DNA from: Whitmania pigra
Lineage: Eukaryota; Annelida; Clitellata; Hirudinida; Haemopidae
Direction: 5' to 3'
NCBI GenBank assembly: GCA_021613335.1
Contig: JAJTWR010000320.1
Span: 117,501 to 181,500 of the forward strand
DNA: 64,000 nt
Shown: positions 1-12,300 of the stretch, one piece after another
Layout of the letters: every line of letters begins with the position of its first letter
Position numbering within the stretch: position 1 is the first letter of the stretch
The notes under the pieces: generated by a model
The model's database searches: none
What the model was told of the DNA's origin: nothing
Seen by the model: only the letters and a program-made list of their open reading frames with translations
Position numbers and translations under genes: made by a program

Positions 1-23
1 TGATTAATTAATTAATTATTAAC

Positions 24-366
24 CAATTGGATTCCTAAAGCAGCGGCAATTCCACCACTTTTGTGGTAAACAAAAGGCAGATTAAGTGATGATCCACCAA
101 TAAGTGCATTCAACATGAAAAAGACAGCATAACACCAAGGTAGTTCTTTGTCTGGTTTTATTTTAATATTTAATATAATATTAAGTTATTAATATAATCT
201 TATATTATAATTGAAAAGTATAAATAACTATTTATTATTATTTTCTTATTAATATTATTATTAGTAACAGCATTAATTGGTTTTATTAAATAATGCGACA
301 CTTACCAAAACTTTTTTTTTCCAAAATTGATGATTTCTCATCGGAATGATCTTTACCTGAAAACAT
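24..366 (-). CDS. SLC38-type amino acid transporter, gene A (5' end only)
   Basis: This is the first part of a fourth copy of the transporter array; the rest lies beyond the left edge of the window. Exon 1 is 306-366, starting with ATG at 366 and ending in phase 1 before a GTAAGTG donor. Exon 2 is 24-145, exactly 122 nt as in genes B, C and D, ending before GTTAAT. The joined exons read LPWCYAVFFMLNALIGG and then SSLNLPFVYHKSGGI, which aligns with membrane helix 1 of the family. The usual helix-1 motif GAGMLNFP, present in copies C and D, is GGSSLNLP here, so substrate or ion coupling may differ. The hydrophilic 20-residue N-terminus matches the other copies in length class but not in sequence. 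The family role (amino acid transport across lysosomal or plasma membrane) is inferred from the better-preserved paralogues C and D. Confidence 0.8.
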
Positions 367-940
367 GAGTTTGAGAGGAAAACTGTGCAGATTAAATAAA
401 TAAAATCACGTCAAAATTGTAATTCTACAGAACAGAAGAACATTTCAAAATATTGTGCATTAATGGGTCCTTATATTGACATGCGGAACAGGTGAGTTTT
501 CATGAAACACATAAAAAAAGCAAGCATCGATTACCTGTGCTAAGTCAGAAAAATGTTTAGCTCATTTTTGTTATCACAAATGTTCGTCAAAATAATAACA
601 GTAAACTTAATCAAAATTCAACAAAATAATTTTAATTCAATTCCATTCGTTTATAAATCAAACATTTAATTAAACTTTAGCGATTTTTGGCAACGATTTC
701 AAGTCAAGTTTCAGACAGAGTTTGACGAGTTTGAATCAGAATTTGAATCATTGGTCCACTAGTTTAAAATGAATGAATGAATATTTTAAGTACCACCCAA
801 CAGAACATCGTGTAATTTATAACATCGCAGTGCATGCTTAATTAATTGAAGTTACGTAACGTAAATAGATGTTAACCGTCTTAACCTCTATTAACTCATG
901 GTTGAATTTTATCATTCTGTTGTTAAATTATTACAAAAAT
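367..940. other. Upstream region of gene A, nothing recognised
   Basis: AT-rich spacer between the start of transporter gene A and a LINE fragment. I see no exon, RNA gene or clear repeat. It must contain the gene A promoter, but no distinctive element stands out. Confidence 0.4.
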
Positions 941-949
941 CAGCACGGG

Positions 950-1390
950 CCAATGACCCCTCGCCGAAACCGAGGGCACAAATTATAAACAAGGTGCAAA
1001 TGACTCCTCACCCGACAAAATCGAAACAAAAAACAACTAAAAACAAACTCAAACATTAACTTCTTAGCCTAAACTGTAAATTATGTTGGCAGAACATTTG
1101 TCCAAGTTCCTCTTGAAATTTTGAACATCCTGTGACGTCACAACATCCTGAGGCAAACTGTTCCATTCCTGAACCATTCTGTTACCAAAGAAAAACTTTC
1201 CGCAAGCTTTGTGGGCCAATCTTGTCGTCAGTTTTCTTTCATGTCCTCTGGTCTTTAAATATGTACGGACAAAAGGGAAGGACAAACTAAATTTCTCATT
1301 TCCCTGCAGGATTGTCTCAATTTTGTAACTCTTCTTTGTACTCTTTCTATCGCATCAATCAATCCCTGTCTATAAGGCCTCCATACCTGC
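950..1390 (-). mobile_element. LINE (CR1/Jockey-like) 3' fragment
   Basis: Read on the minus strand, this encodes the C-terminal end of a non-LTR reverse transcriptase. The upstream part reads VWRPYRQGLIDAIERVQRR, which is the usual segment after the polymerase domain. It is followed, after one frameshift near 1285, by RTYLKTRGHERKL and VQEWNSLPQDVV, the standard C-terminal signature of CR1/L2/Jockey elements, with a stop at 1064. Downstream, 955-985 forms a GC-rich inverted repeat (CCCTCG/CGAGGG) typical of LINE 3' UTRs. The upstream end abuts the long CAT microsatellite, so the element is truncated there. It is a dead copy. Confidence 0.85.
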
Positions 1391-1392
1391 AC

Positions 1393-1850
<458 letters not shown>

Positions 1851-4818
1851 GCTGGATGATCTTGCATTTGCTTTGGGGTTTTTATTGCTCTTCTCTTTGA
1901 GGGAATAATTCCTGCAATTAATAGTAATTGCAATATATTAATGTCAGCCTTTAAAAAAGAAAAATATAATACAAGTATTATCTACTGTATATTACAAGTA
2001 TTATCTATTGTATATATCTATGTTATTTTCTTCGTGTTGTCGCTTCAGATGTGTGTGCGATTAGTCGATTTGGTTTAACAAATTTTTTTAACAATTTTTT
2101 TTGCTGATGTCTGCTGTACTACATTTAGTAACAGTACATGTGGTATTAGTACAATCTAAATCATCATTGAAATCCAACACAACATTACAATCTGTTTTTC
2201 GAAATCGTACATATGTTGCTGTTCAACTGCTGTATTATTGATTCGCAAACATTTAAGTTTATTAACCAGGTACAGGTGACTCAGTGTTTATTTAATTTTG
2301 ACTGATTATTCTACTTCTTTTCCTCGCATTAAACGTCACATTAAATGAAAGTTTTCATAAATTAATGAAGTGTTAAAGATTAAGGAATTAACAGTTTAAT
2401 AAACACCTAAATCTTTAATTTAAATTTAAACTCACCAACAAACAGGTGCACGTAAGTTGATAATTTTCATTTTGAAAGCAAATTATAAAGATATGAATAA
2501 CTTTATTACAAGCACAAATCATCTTTTAACAATTACAGAAACAATTCTCGTTGTTTCTTCTTCAAAAAATTGAATGCATTTGTTAACAATTGTCGAAATA
2601 AAAAACTTTTTTTATAATGTTTATGAGTTTATTGAATCAAACAAACAAGCCGTTATATATACAAAAAAAAAAAAAAAGTGAAAGCAAATAAATTCAAATA
2701 AACTCGAAGGGCCAGCCTCAAGGAAGCACACGCTTCCGCTGTCGGGCTGACCCCGAAAGTAGCTACACACATCTATGCAATAAATATTGTTTGTACGACA
2801 TTTTGAATAATAAATAAAGTAATTTGAAATTTTAACTTTAATTTTATCATGAAATGAATATCAATTAATCAACAATTTTCTAAATTAAGTTATCAATTAA
2901 CTGATGTCAGTTGCAATTTAAATGACTGATATTGGTTGGTTTCTTATTTGAGTTTGAAACTGATGCCGAAGACCAATGTTATCAGAATAAAAATGACGAA
3001 GACAACTTTAATTACAGAGCTCCATCTGGAAGGAATATCACCTTTAAGTAAAAAATTGAGAAATATTAGATTATGTAACAACTTTAATAGGAAGTTATTG
3101 ATGGTTACTCGCATCACGTTCAATCACGTTGACAACGGTAGATGTGGAATTTTCCCGGTTCACTTGTTGTGATGCAAATCCATTTTCAAGGCCTTATGAA
3201 AATCATTATTTGAATTTTGATTAAACAAATTTCAAAATTTACTGGATTGTTTTTACTTACAGATAAATCTAAGCAAATGTTATTAAGATATAATATTTCC
3301 TTAAAATGTGCATCAACAAGATCACATTCTTCAACAGTTGATCACAACTGATTTCTAGAAAATTTAAAAATGAAAATTTGGAAAATAAAGAAACTAACTT
3401 GTGTTTTTCCTGTCGTTCTGCTCGCTGAATAAAAACAAGCAGCTATGTTTCTCAGTTGAACCCCAACCAACTGCAACATTTATTCGATTGACAACTTAAT
3501 CCAAAATTGTTTGCAAGGCTAAAAAATAATGAATCTTTTGTGTTATTTTTCATTTAAAAAAACAAATTTTAAAAGAAATTTCTATATTAGTGATTAGTTC
3601 GTGTTAATTTTAGTTATCATATTCGTGTCGATTGTGTTTGTACTAATTGTATTCGGATTAGCTATCAATTACCTTTCACCTTATATTACCATAAACCATA
3701 AACCATTTTAAACAGTTTTTAAGAAGCATTTTAAAGGGGTTCGTAAATAATATTCTTAACACGACTTTAATTCGAAAGAACCCGCAGTTCAAATGGAAAA
3801 ATATTCAGACAATCTCCTCTCTTATCAGATATCAGCCAACTCTGCTTGAAAAAATCACTTATTGCTTAAATCACAATCTGAAGAGGTATGTTCTTGGCAA
3901 TGCCATCTAAGATATTCATGCCCAAAAGATAAAGCAATGCTGTCTTCAGAATTATTCTTTTTACAACAACCTTTCTAATTTATTTAGCTGATTACAATTT
4001 ATCTAAAAATAAGATGACCAAATAACAATACCTGTTTTGTATCGCCGGAAAATGAACAGGGAAAGAAACGAAATTGGATGTGCGTAATGTTTATACGCCA
4101 CATCATTAATGGGACATACATGTTACATGTATTAGGAGCAGGGACAACGACATCCTCATCAAGTTGTGAGCTAGGGTTTTTCCCAACCCCTTCGAAAAGG
4201 TGCTTTTATAGTTAAAACTTACAAAACATAAATACTCACTTTCGATTTTATCGTATTTCACTGGTTGCATGGAGATTTGTGTCATAGGAAATTCATAACA
4301 TGAATTATTAACGCAGCAACTGAACTTGGAGTCTGCTTTATCCCGCTTAATGAACCTTAAAGTTAAAACTTTGTTTTTTTTTAAATTTTCATTTAATTAA
4401 AATTATTAATCCTATTATCTGAAGTATTAAGTATGGAAAATGTTTTGCCTTTCAATAAATAATTAAAGAGTTAGCTATTTCAAGAGAAATTTCTTGGTTT
4501 AGACATTTAAATGACCGAAATAAAAATAGCTAACTTTATCGGAATATCATCTTCGAGCCATCGAATTTTTTCTGAGCAATCATTTTCTAAGTAACAACAC
4601 AGACTTGTGTTTACTGCTGTTTTATTGTAATAGCCGTGAACTGCACAAGCATGAAAGCATTTTTCATCACTTCTTAATTGACATGAACTTTTATATTCTT
4701 ATATATATATATATTTAGTTATATTTACTATACCAAAATTAATTCCCAGTCGACAGATAGTTTAGAAATAATATAATATTATATAATTATGATATATAAT
4801 ATGATATATCATATGATT
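1851..4818. other. AT-rich intergenic region without recognised genes
   Basis: Spacer with poly-A/T runs and scattered short open frames lacking family resemblance. The only structured part is a GC-rich hairpin at 2713-2749. A short (TA)n run lies near 4702-4714. Missing exons of gene A would lie to the left of the window, not here. Confidence 0.4.
2713..2749. repeat. GC-rich nested hairpin, possible LINE or SINE 3' end
   Basis: CAGCC (2713-2717) pairs with GGCTG (2745-2749), and inside it GGAAGC (2722-2727) pairs with GCTTCC (2732-2737) around an ACAC loop. The stem stands out in very AT-rich flanks. A poly-A run lies upstream (about 2664-2678), and AATAAATA-type tails lie downstream. Such stems occur in the 3' UTR of CR1-type retroelements, but no coding sequence remains nearby, so the assignment is tentative. 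Confidence 0.4.
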
Positions 4819-5200
4819 ATGATATGATATGATATGATATGATATGATATGATATGATGTGATGTGATGTGATGTGATGTGATGTGATGTGATGTGATGT
4901 GATGTGATGTGATGTGATGTGATGTGATGTGATGTGATGTGATGTGATGTGATGTGATGTGATGTGTGATGTGATGTGATGTGATGTGATGTGATGTGAT
5001 GTGATGTGATGTGATGTGATGTGATGTGATGTGATGTGATGTGATTGATGTGATATGATATGATATGATATGATATGATATGATATGATATGATATGATA
5101 TGATATGATATGATATGATATGATCTGATATGATATGATATGACATGATATTATATGATATGATATGATATGATATGACATGATATGACATGACATGACA
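4819..5200. repeat. Pentanucleotide array, GATAT / GATGT / GATAT
   Basis: About seven GATAT units (4819-4855) are followed by roughly forty GATGT units (to about 5045) and then by about twenty-five GATAT units (to about 5190), ending in GACAT variants. There is one dinucleotide slip near 4965 and another near 5045. The switch between unit types is sharp. The open frames across it (Ser-His-His-Ile-Thr type) are artefacts of the repeat. Confidence 0.96.
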
Positions 5201-5249
5201 TGAGTTAATATTGATATGAGTTAATAATGATAGGAGTTAATATTGATAT

Positions 5250-5405
5250 GACATAACAAACATAACGCAACGTAACGTAACGTAACGTAACATAACGTAA
5301 CATAACATAACATAACATAACGTAACATAACATAACGTAACATAGCATAACATAGCATAACATAACATAACATAACATAACATAACATAACATAACATAA
5401 CATAA
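5250..5405. repeat. Pentanucleotide array, CATAA / CGTAA
   Basis: A second 5-bp array lies 50 bp after the GATAT array, with interspersed CGTAA and CATAG units at the left and pure CATAA at the right. Degeneration is stronger on the left side, as expected for an array expanding from one end. Confidence 0.95.
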
Positions 5406-6640
5406 TATAATATTTATAATTTATCAAATATAATAATATGTAACAATAAATTGAAATAAATTCTAAATACCTACCACGGCACTGATTTTGGTAACTTAAA
5501 GTGTGCGAACTAATTACACCAATGATTAACATCCATATTATTAACTCATTCATGTTACTAACTCATGCGTGTTGAACAATGGATTAAATACTTCCGCACT
5601 GACTCATTCACTTTTATTTTTAACCAATTTTACGTGACAAAGTCAACCGTTGATCGAATTAACAAAGTTTGAAATCAACATGAAATCATAAATTTCATAA
5701 AAAAAAAACATTTAAATAAAGTAAAATACAAGAAATTGATTAAATACAATTTATAATCTCTATGAGACTCAGAAGCTTGTCATAAACAAATTAAAAGGAC
5801 GAGAAGTCACAACAGAAAAAATTACATAGCTTATGTCTAAAAATTGAATTAATCCACTGATTGATTACTTATTACATGTAATCTATTTCTTAATAAACGC
5901 CAATATAGTGTTTATCTATAAATACACTAGATGTTGGGCCCGGTTGAAGCTTATGTTGAAGTAGAAAATTTATATGGAAATATGTAATATTAATTTGATT
6001 AATCGAAATTCAGAGATTTTAAATTTTATTTAATCAATTTTTTAAATTATTAGTTGATTTAAAAATTCAAGATGTTCTGCCGGCGTTACCGGGGTTGAAG
6101 AAGAATATTTTCGTGACAACACTCCAGAATAAACGAATAAAAACAATTGTGGTTCAAGTAATAGTAGCGGTGTGCAAGTTGGATCAAAAAGGGATCGCAA
6201 AAGTTCTAAACCTTGTCAATGATCAGCTTAAAATAATTTGATATCCAACTAAGGAGTCCAACACCTTTCAAAGTAAAAATCCGAATTTTAAAATATGTCG
6301 AAAACCACATCTCCAAAAATGTTGAAATAACGAAAAAATATGGTGATTTTATAATTCGTTAAAATGTCAAAAATGTTAAGAAACTCTAGGAGAATCAAGA
6401 AGCTGCTTGAAGTATTATTATTGCTTTGGCGCTGTTGGAATTTCATTTGTTTTGCATAGCATTTCGATTACGCATGTCATTCATAGCTAAACGTCTGCCA
6501 ATAGTCGTACAGAGATTAAGTCTAAGCATGCCTTCGATGAAGCTGAGAATGGCTCGTGCCACACGCAATTTATTACATCGCACTATTGCACTTGACAAAC
6601 GGTAGTAGATAATGTCAATGATAGTACATTTAACCGAGAA
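5406..6640. other. Intergenic, no gene recognised
   Basis: AT-rich spacer between the pentanucleotide arrays and the Ty3/gypsy relic. No exon or RNA gene could be supported. The right part (from about 6430) becomes less AT-rich and may belong to the same retroelement, but I could not align it to a pol domain. Confidence 0.35.
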
Positions 6641-6699
6641 CTACTATCCATCTACCTCGCGATCAGACGAGTGTCCAGCTCTTCCCTGTAAGTCGCTAA

Positions 6700-7195
6700 A
6701 TATCAACTTTGCCTCAAAAGCAATTTCTTCTGTTTCAAAGTTTCAATTCACTCTCGCATCCTGGAACTCGAGCAACATCAAATTGATTTGGCTCAGTGAT
6801 GATCTCACCGGCCAAACTAATATGCGGAACCGCTCTTAGACTATTTGGAGAAATATACCAAATGTACATACCAATTATTACTCATACTCCAGTCCGCCTA
6901 TCGGACGCTCAATGTTTCTGAAGAGACTCAAACATTAACAGCCTAAACCTCACACGCTACAAAGGAACTGTTAACTGGTGTATTCGATTCCAGTATACTG
7001 CCATTGCATCCACCAAACGATAAACTTGTCGAGGTACTGAAGCACCTTAAGTACTTCGCCATCAGGAAGAATAGGGATGTAGTTTCGATTGATCACCTTA
7101 AACCAGCAGTTGCTTCAAAAAAACTACTTCCATCACCATCTAAGCGACAAGAATGCTCGCAAGTACATTATCCAGTCAAACATCAGCAGCTCTAG
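6700..7195 (+). mobile_element. Ty3/gypsy retrotransposon relic (integrase C-terminal part)
   Basis: Plus-strand fragments in different frames match the end of a gypsy Pol polyprotein. Around 6820 the frame reads CGTALRLFGEIYQM, which corresponds to the integrase segment usually written YGTTLRLPGEFF. At about 7035-7115 the sequence reads KYFAIRKNRDVVSIDHLKPA, the SH3-like tail usually ending in VSIDRLKPA. Stops and frameshifts separate these pieces. No LTRs could be delimited and nothing suggests activity. Confidence 0.7.
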
Positions 7196-7525
7196 ATTTT
7201 GTTGCTCTCTGATAGGAGAATATGCAAGGAAACAGAGAAGACAGGTCACCCAGCAAGTGCCAAAAGAAATAACGAAAAACACAAACAAATGAGACTAGCA
7301 GATTAAAAGTGTACAAACGTTCTTGTCGCAGAGACCAATAAGGGTCTTGGCTGTCAGCAATTCCAACAATCTAACAACAATAGAGAACAAGGTTAAACTG
7401 GAGAGTTCCTATAAAGGATAATACTTACTAACCAACTTTTGACAGAGGCAAGTTCAGCTATAATTATCGTCAGGCGTTTTGCGTTCCTGGTCTCGTGCCT
7501 TATTATTGTTGACCGCATTTTAGTA

Positions 7526-7717
7526 ATGGCCATCATCCGCTACACCAGAGAAGACTTGCTTTCACTTCTGCCTTTAAAGGATGATCTTAAAATTGCTAGA
7601 GAGGTGAGGAAAATTTTATTCGCTCTCAATATCTGGAATCCAAGCCAGACTCGTTCGAAAGTTTACTACGAGCTCACTAGAAGCTCAAGAAGACCACTAA
7701 GTGCTGAGCCCCGTTGA
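7526..7717 (+). pseudogene. Short open frame, possibly retroelement-derived
   Basis: A 63-codon frame beginning MAIIRYTREDLLSLLPLKDD and ending after a Ser/Arg-rich segment. The pattern Tyr-Thr-Arg-Glu-(Asp/Glu)-Leu-Leu followed by a basic helix resembles N-terminal segments of proteins carried by retroelements, but I cannot name the family. It follows the Ty3/gypsy relic on the same strand, so it may be part of a nested or second element. No splice sites or neighbouring exons support a host gene. Confidence 0.25.
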
Positions 7718-7719
7718 AA

Positions 7720-9386
7720 CTTGGCCCATTAAATTATCGTTCAGCTGTTAACAAGGCCGCTCTCATCTAAGATAGCCTATGGCATAGGTTCTATGCGGTG
7801 GAGCATTGCCCTGACGGATCTTGGATAGCTTCAAACGCTCCTAACTCCATTACAAACAGCCTTGCCCCAGAAGGCTTCACCACATTACATCAACATTTTT
7901 ATAAAAATTCCTCTTTTTGAAATAAAATATTTTTAAAACCTAACATATTTAATCAATAATATTTTGTCAATTTGTTTGTACTACCCTAGTCTAAATATCT
8001 GGAAAGTTTCATCCAAACACGTTCGATAGTTTTTTTATTTTAAGCTTTTAAATTCAGCAAAATTCAAAATGTCGCAATCTTTAGTGCTGTATATCTCGAA
8101 AGGGTGGTCAAATTTTTTTAAATTATTTTTTTTCCACAGATCTAGGATGACTTTACAACATATCAACATTTAAAAAAAAGTACTTTGCGCCATAATAACA
8201 TAAACTGACTTAGAAAACGTTATTTTTTCGAAAATCAGGCTTACTATAACTTAATGCATTATAACTGTCATTATAAATGTGGTAAAGCAATGATTTTTGG
8301 TAAATTTGATTACCTAATTACAAGCTATTAAATAATTTAAAATTGAAGGTTTTGTGATTTACTACTCTTGAGAAATGTGGCTCAGAAATTGTGAAGTTTT
8401 TGAAAAATTCCATTTTTTTAAAATTAAATATCTTGAAAAGTCCTGATAGTATCTGTGTTGGCAGTTTTTACTGTACTTGCACCATTGTTGCAGGCATTTT
8501 AAAGCTATAGTTTTTCCTAACATTTCTTTTCGTAATTCTAAAGTTTTTAAATTTAATTCTTTCTACTTTTGCATCCTTTGTATGGTTTCATTAGTGTTCG
8601 ATATTCGTCATAGAACGTTCATTGCGGTTAAACACCTGTCACCTTTGATGTTTATTACTATTGAAGGGCTACCACTGCAGATGTTTAAACCATTGGAATA
8701 TGTTAAGAGGAGTTTCCCCGTCTCCAAAGGTTTCGGTTCTTTGAATCTCCACACTTTTTCGGTGAGCACCGGCTGAGAGGTTTTCGTTTGCCTTCTTAGG
8801 CCGGTCACTGCTATCTGAACTGGAGCGACTTCGAAAGCTCTCAATGGCTTCTTCATGTCGCATACTACTTGATTTGCACCTTCAAACCGCAACTATACGA
8901 TGATTACTTTGGCCTTTTTATGTCGATCACATCCAACCCCAGTTGCCTATAGCGGATGACCACAATTGCAGTCAAATACTTTTGATACTGAAGGAAGTCG
9001 TTTACATAGATGATGAAAAAGTTTGTATTAAAAATAAATTACATGACTTTGTTGTAACGGACTTGCTGGGACCTATTTACTAATTAGTGACGAAACCAGC
9101 ATACGGAGGTGCCTCGAACTTCATACCATTTCAACTTTATTAATTATTATTATTATATTTCATAACATATTTTTATTAAGAACTATCGAATCATTTCAAA
9201 AGTTTGATTTTATTCATAAAAAAGCAGATAATTTACAATAACAATATTATGACTTATTGTTATGGCTTAAATACTTAATATGTAATTTAACGAGATAATT
9301 TCTTGAAACAAATTTGCTTAATTTCTTTGATAAAATAATTTTCAAATATTTTGATGGTCAACGATGCTTCGAAATAAAAAGCACTT
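7720..9386. other. Intergenic region 3' of gene B, nothing firmly recognised
   Basis: AT-rich with one less AT-rich block (about 8600-8960). On the minus strand that block has a 94-codon frame with segments such as TGLRRQTKTSQPVLTEKVW, which look retroelement-like but could not be assigned. Nothing else is supported. Confidence 0.3.
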
Positions 9387-12300
9387 TCATTCGTCACAGG
9401 ATTCCTGTTGAATCGGATGAACGCCACGGAAAACTTTTTCAGTAAAACTCAATACCGTCGTTAAACAACCTAACGCGAAGCATAGGACTGAAAATATTAT
9501 TCCAAATATTTTCTTCTTCAAACTGGAAAATTCTGACAGCGAGAACTTCATGAACAAGATACCTTCAACAAATACGAAATGAGATTATTGAAAGGTTATG
9601 AAAGATGACGTGCATGTAACCGCAACCAGCATGCTACTTATGTCCGTTTTACCTGGAAAGATGAGAGACAAAAACGACATAAATCCTCCCACGACGACAG
9701 CGATTTTGTCAATGTCCGTAAAGAGCAGTGACAGGAGTAGGGAAGCTGCAAACCACAAAAAGGTCACCAGGAAACGAACTTTGAACTCTTTTGACCCTTC
9801 AGTAGCTTCGAAATCTTTCTTCGTGCAACTTTCAATCAATGAATATGTCAATTGTCTGATGAGGAAATAAATCTATGAATTCAAACGTGTAATTAAGAAT
9901 TTAATAGAATTTAATGTAAGATTTAAGATTTACTGTATTTTTACATATGTTGCACCAGACAATTTCACTTCGAACATAAGTTCTTCTACATGACGTAAAT
10001 TCAAATAAAATTTTGATGAGATGAAAAATGCGACGAAATCTCTATAATTGAGAAAATTCGCACGAAAATGATTATTCGGTCTTTTAAAAAGACATTCCAA
10101 GTTGTGGATGAAATGATCTGAAAGGAAGGGATTCATTGGAAATGGCCTAAAGGCCATTAACATTATTAACATTGATTTTATTTATTATTATTAATATTAG
10201 TAGTAGTATGACTGTTATTATTTATTATTCATCGTTGTATTGTCTTTGTTGTTACGGTTATTATTACCTGGCAACAAAGGACATGATTGGGTAAGCAAGA
10301 GCCAATTTGATGACAACTCCACACGTGGCCACCAAAACTTCTGCTGTTGGTTTATAAGACAGCAAAATGTCTGGCTGAAATTGTTACACTTTACTACTTA
10401 AATGCAGATTAATGTAAATTAATTAATTAATTAATAACATATTAATTAAATTTAAGTTATTTATGCACTTTTTTGTTTATGGCATCCGCTTTTCCCTTGG
10501 TTAGAGGCGCCATATATATGGTAAAGAATTTAAAAAGTGTCTTGGCATCGTATTCTGTTACATAAAGTTTTCAAAGATCGGCAAAATACAAAATATAATT
10601 TCATTTTAAGATAATTATAATTAATTATTTATCAGGCAATTATTAACTGATAATATTTTGATAAATACTTATTATAATTTATATACTATTATGAATTACA
10701 ACTAACGTGGACACATGAACCGAAGGTGAGGAACCCAAAAACTCCGATTAGATTGTAAAATGATAAACTGACAACCACGGTGACTAATATTGCCTTCACA
10801 TATCCGTAACCTCCATTTTCACGTTCTCCATACAAGAGCAGAATCTGGAGGTGGAACTGCGAGTAATCAATAAAACATGAGAGTAACCAATAACGATAAT
10901 AATAACATAAATAAGCGCCACAAGCCAAACATTTATAAAGCGTCGTCTCGAGGAAACGCTTTGTAAGCAGTGCAAGTTGGGCTGCGTACCTGATTAAGAG
11001 TTAAGATGAGTTAAGTGATTAAGAGTTAAGATGAGTTAAGTGATTAAGAGTTAAGATGAGTTAAGTGATTCAGAGTTAAGATGAGTTAAGTGATTAAGAG
11101 TTAAGATGAGTTAAGTGATTAAGAGTTAAGATGAGTTAAGTGATTAAGAGTTAAGATGAGTTAAGTGATTAAGAGTTCATGTAGCGGCTCGCTTTTACAA
11201 ATGTTACAGATGCTCGCACGAACGCAACCCTTTCAGCCATCTTTGGTGCGAAATAATTATTGATTTTACTTGACTTTTATTGATTATGAAGTAAATTAAT
11301 TCACATAAAATAGTGTAATTCACGTAATAATATAGAATTCAACATAAAAATGATACGTAGCCAAGTTATTTTTAAAGAAAATAAAATTGAAAATAAATGC
11401 CACATTTTACGTCGCAGAGGACGGCAAGGTTAGGAATCACTGAGATAGCATCGTACAATGTCGGTGGTCTGAAAAAATAATTTATTCTATACAAACCGTT
11501 ACTTAAAATATTAAATTGTTTTTTATTATAAGAAAGACAGTCTGATGCATAATTCCCACTGACAGTTGTCATGAAGTTCCACATTAATGAAATATTCGAA
11601 CCCATTGTTATTATCGGAACCAGTTTTTAAATTACTTAAGGAAAATAATGCAATATATTTTAGTGATTAATTATCTCAATATTTGATTCATTCCATTAAA
11701 TGCTTAAGAAATTAACAAGTAGGGATAAATATATAATTCTAAGACTGCATAAAGCCAGTGATGGGCAAAAGTTAACTAAAATGGTATTAACTATTAGTTA
11801 AACTATTTTTATATTTACAATAAAAGTTTAACTAAATCAACAAATTTTAGTGAGTAAATTTTAGTCAATAAAATTTTTAAAATTTTAAGTTATACATAGT
11901 TTTTTATGATTCACGTGTTAGTAGTCAATAAGTATTAAGATGATAGTAAAAAATTGCTTCAAAAATATCAAATTAAAAGAAGGGTAATTTAAAATTGACA
12001 CTATAACCAGTATGAATATAATTTAACTAAAATTATTTAGTTGAAATTCAGTTAAAGTTTAACTATTAAATTTAGTTAGTGCCCATCACTGCATAAAGGT
12101 AAGACCCCATAAAGCGAAGTTTGAAATTCACAAATGAGAAGGGTTGTTAGAGTATTGAGGATTCGAAATGTTGAATTGTGAGGAAAGAGTAAAAAGACTT
12201 CAGCTGACTACTCTTGAGGAGAAGACCTCATCAAAATCTTTAAAACATTTAAAACTTTATCGGGGGGGAGGCCTTTTGCCTCAACAGTTTTTCGGTTTTT

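Noticed and set aside
4762..5553. Frames rich in SHHITS and MLCYV repeats
   Set aside because: They are translations of pentanucleotide arrays, open in all frames because the unit lacks stops.
9598..9870. Plus-strand 90-codon frame
   Set aside because: Antisense of exon 9 of transporter gene B, whose frame, phase and splice sites match the paralogues.
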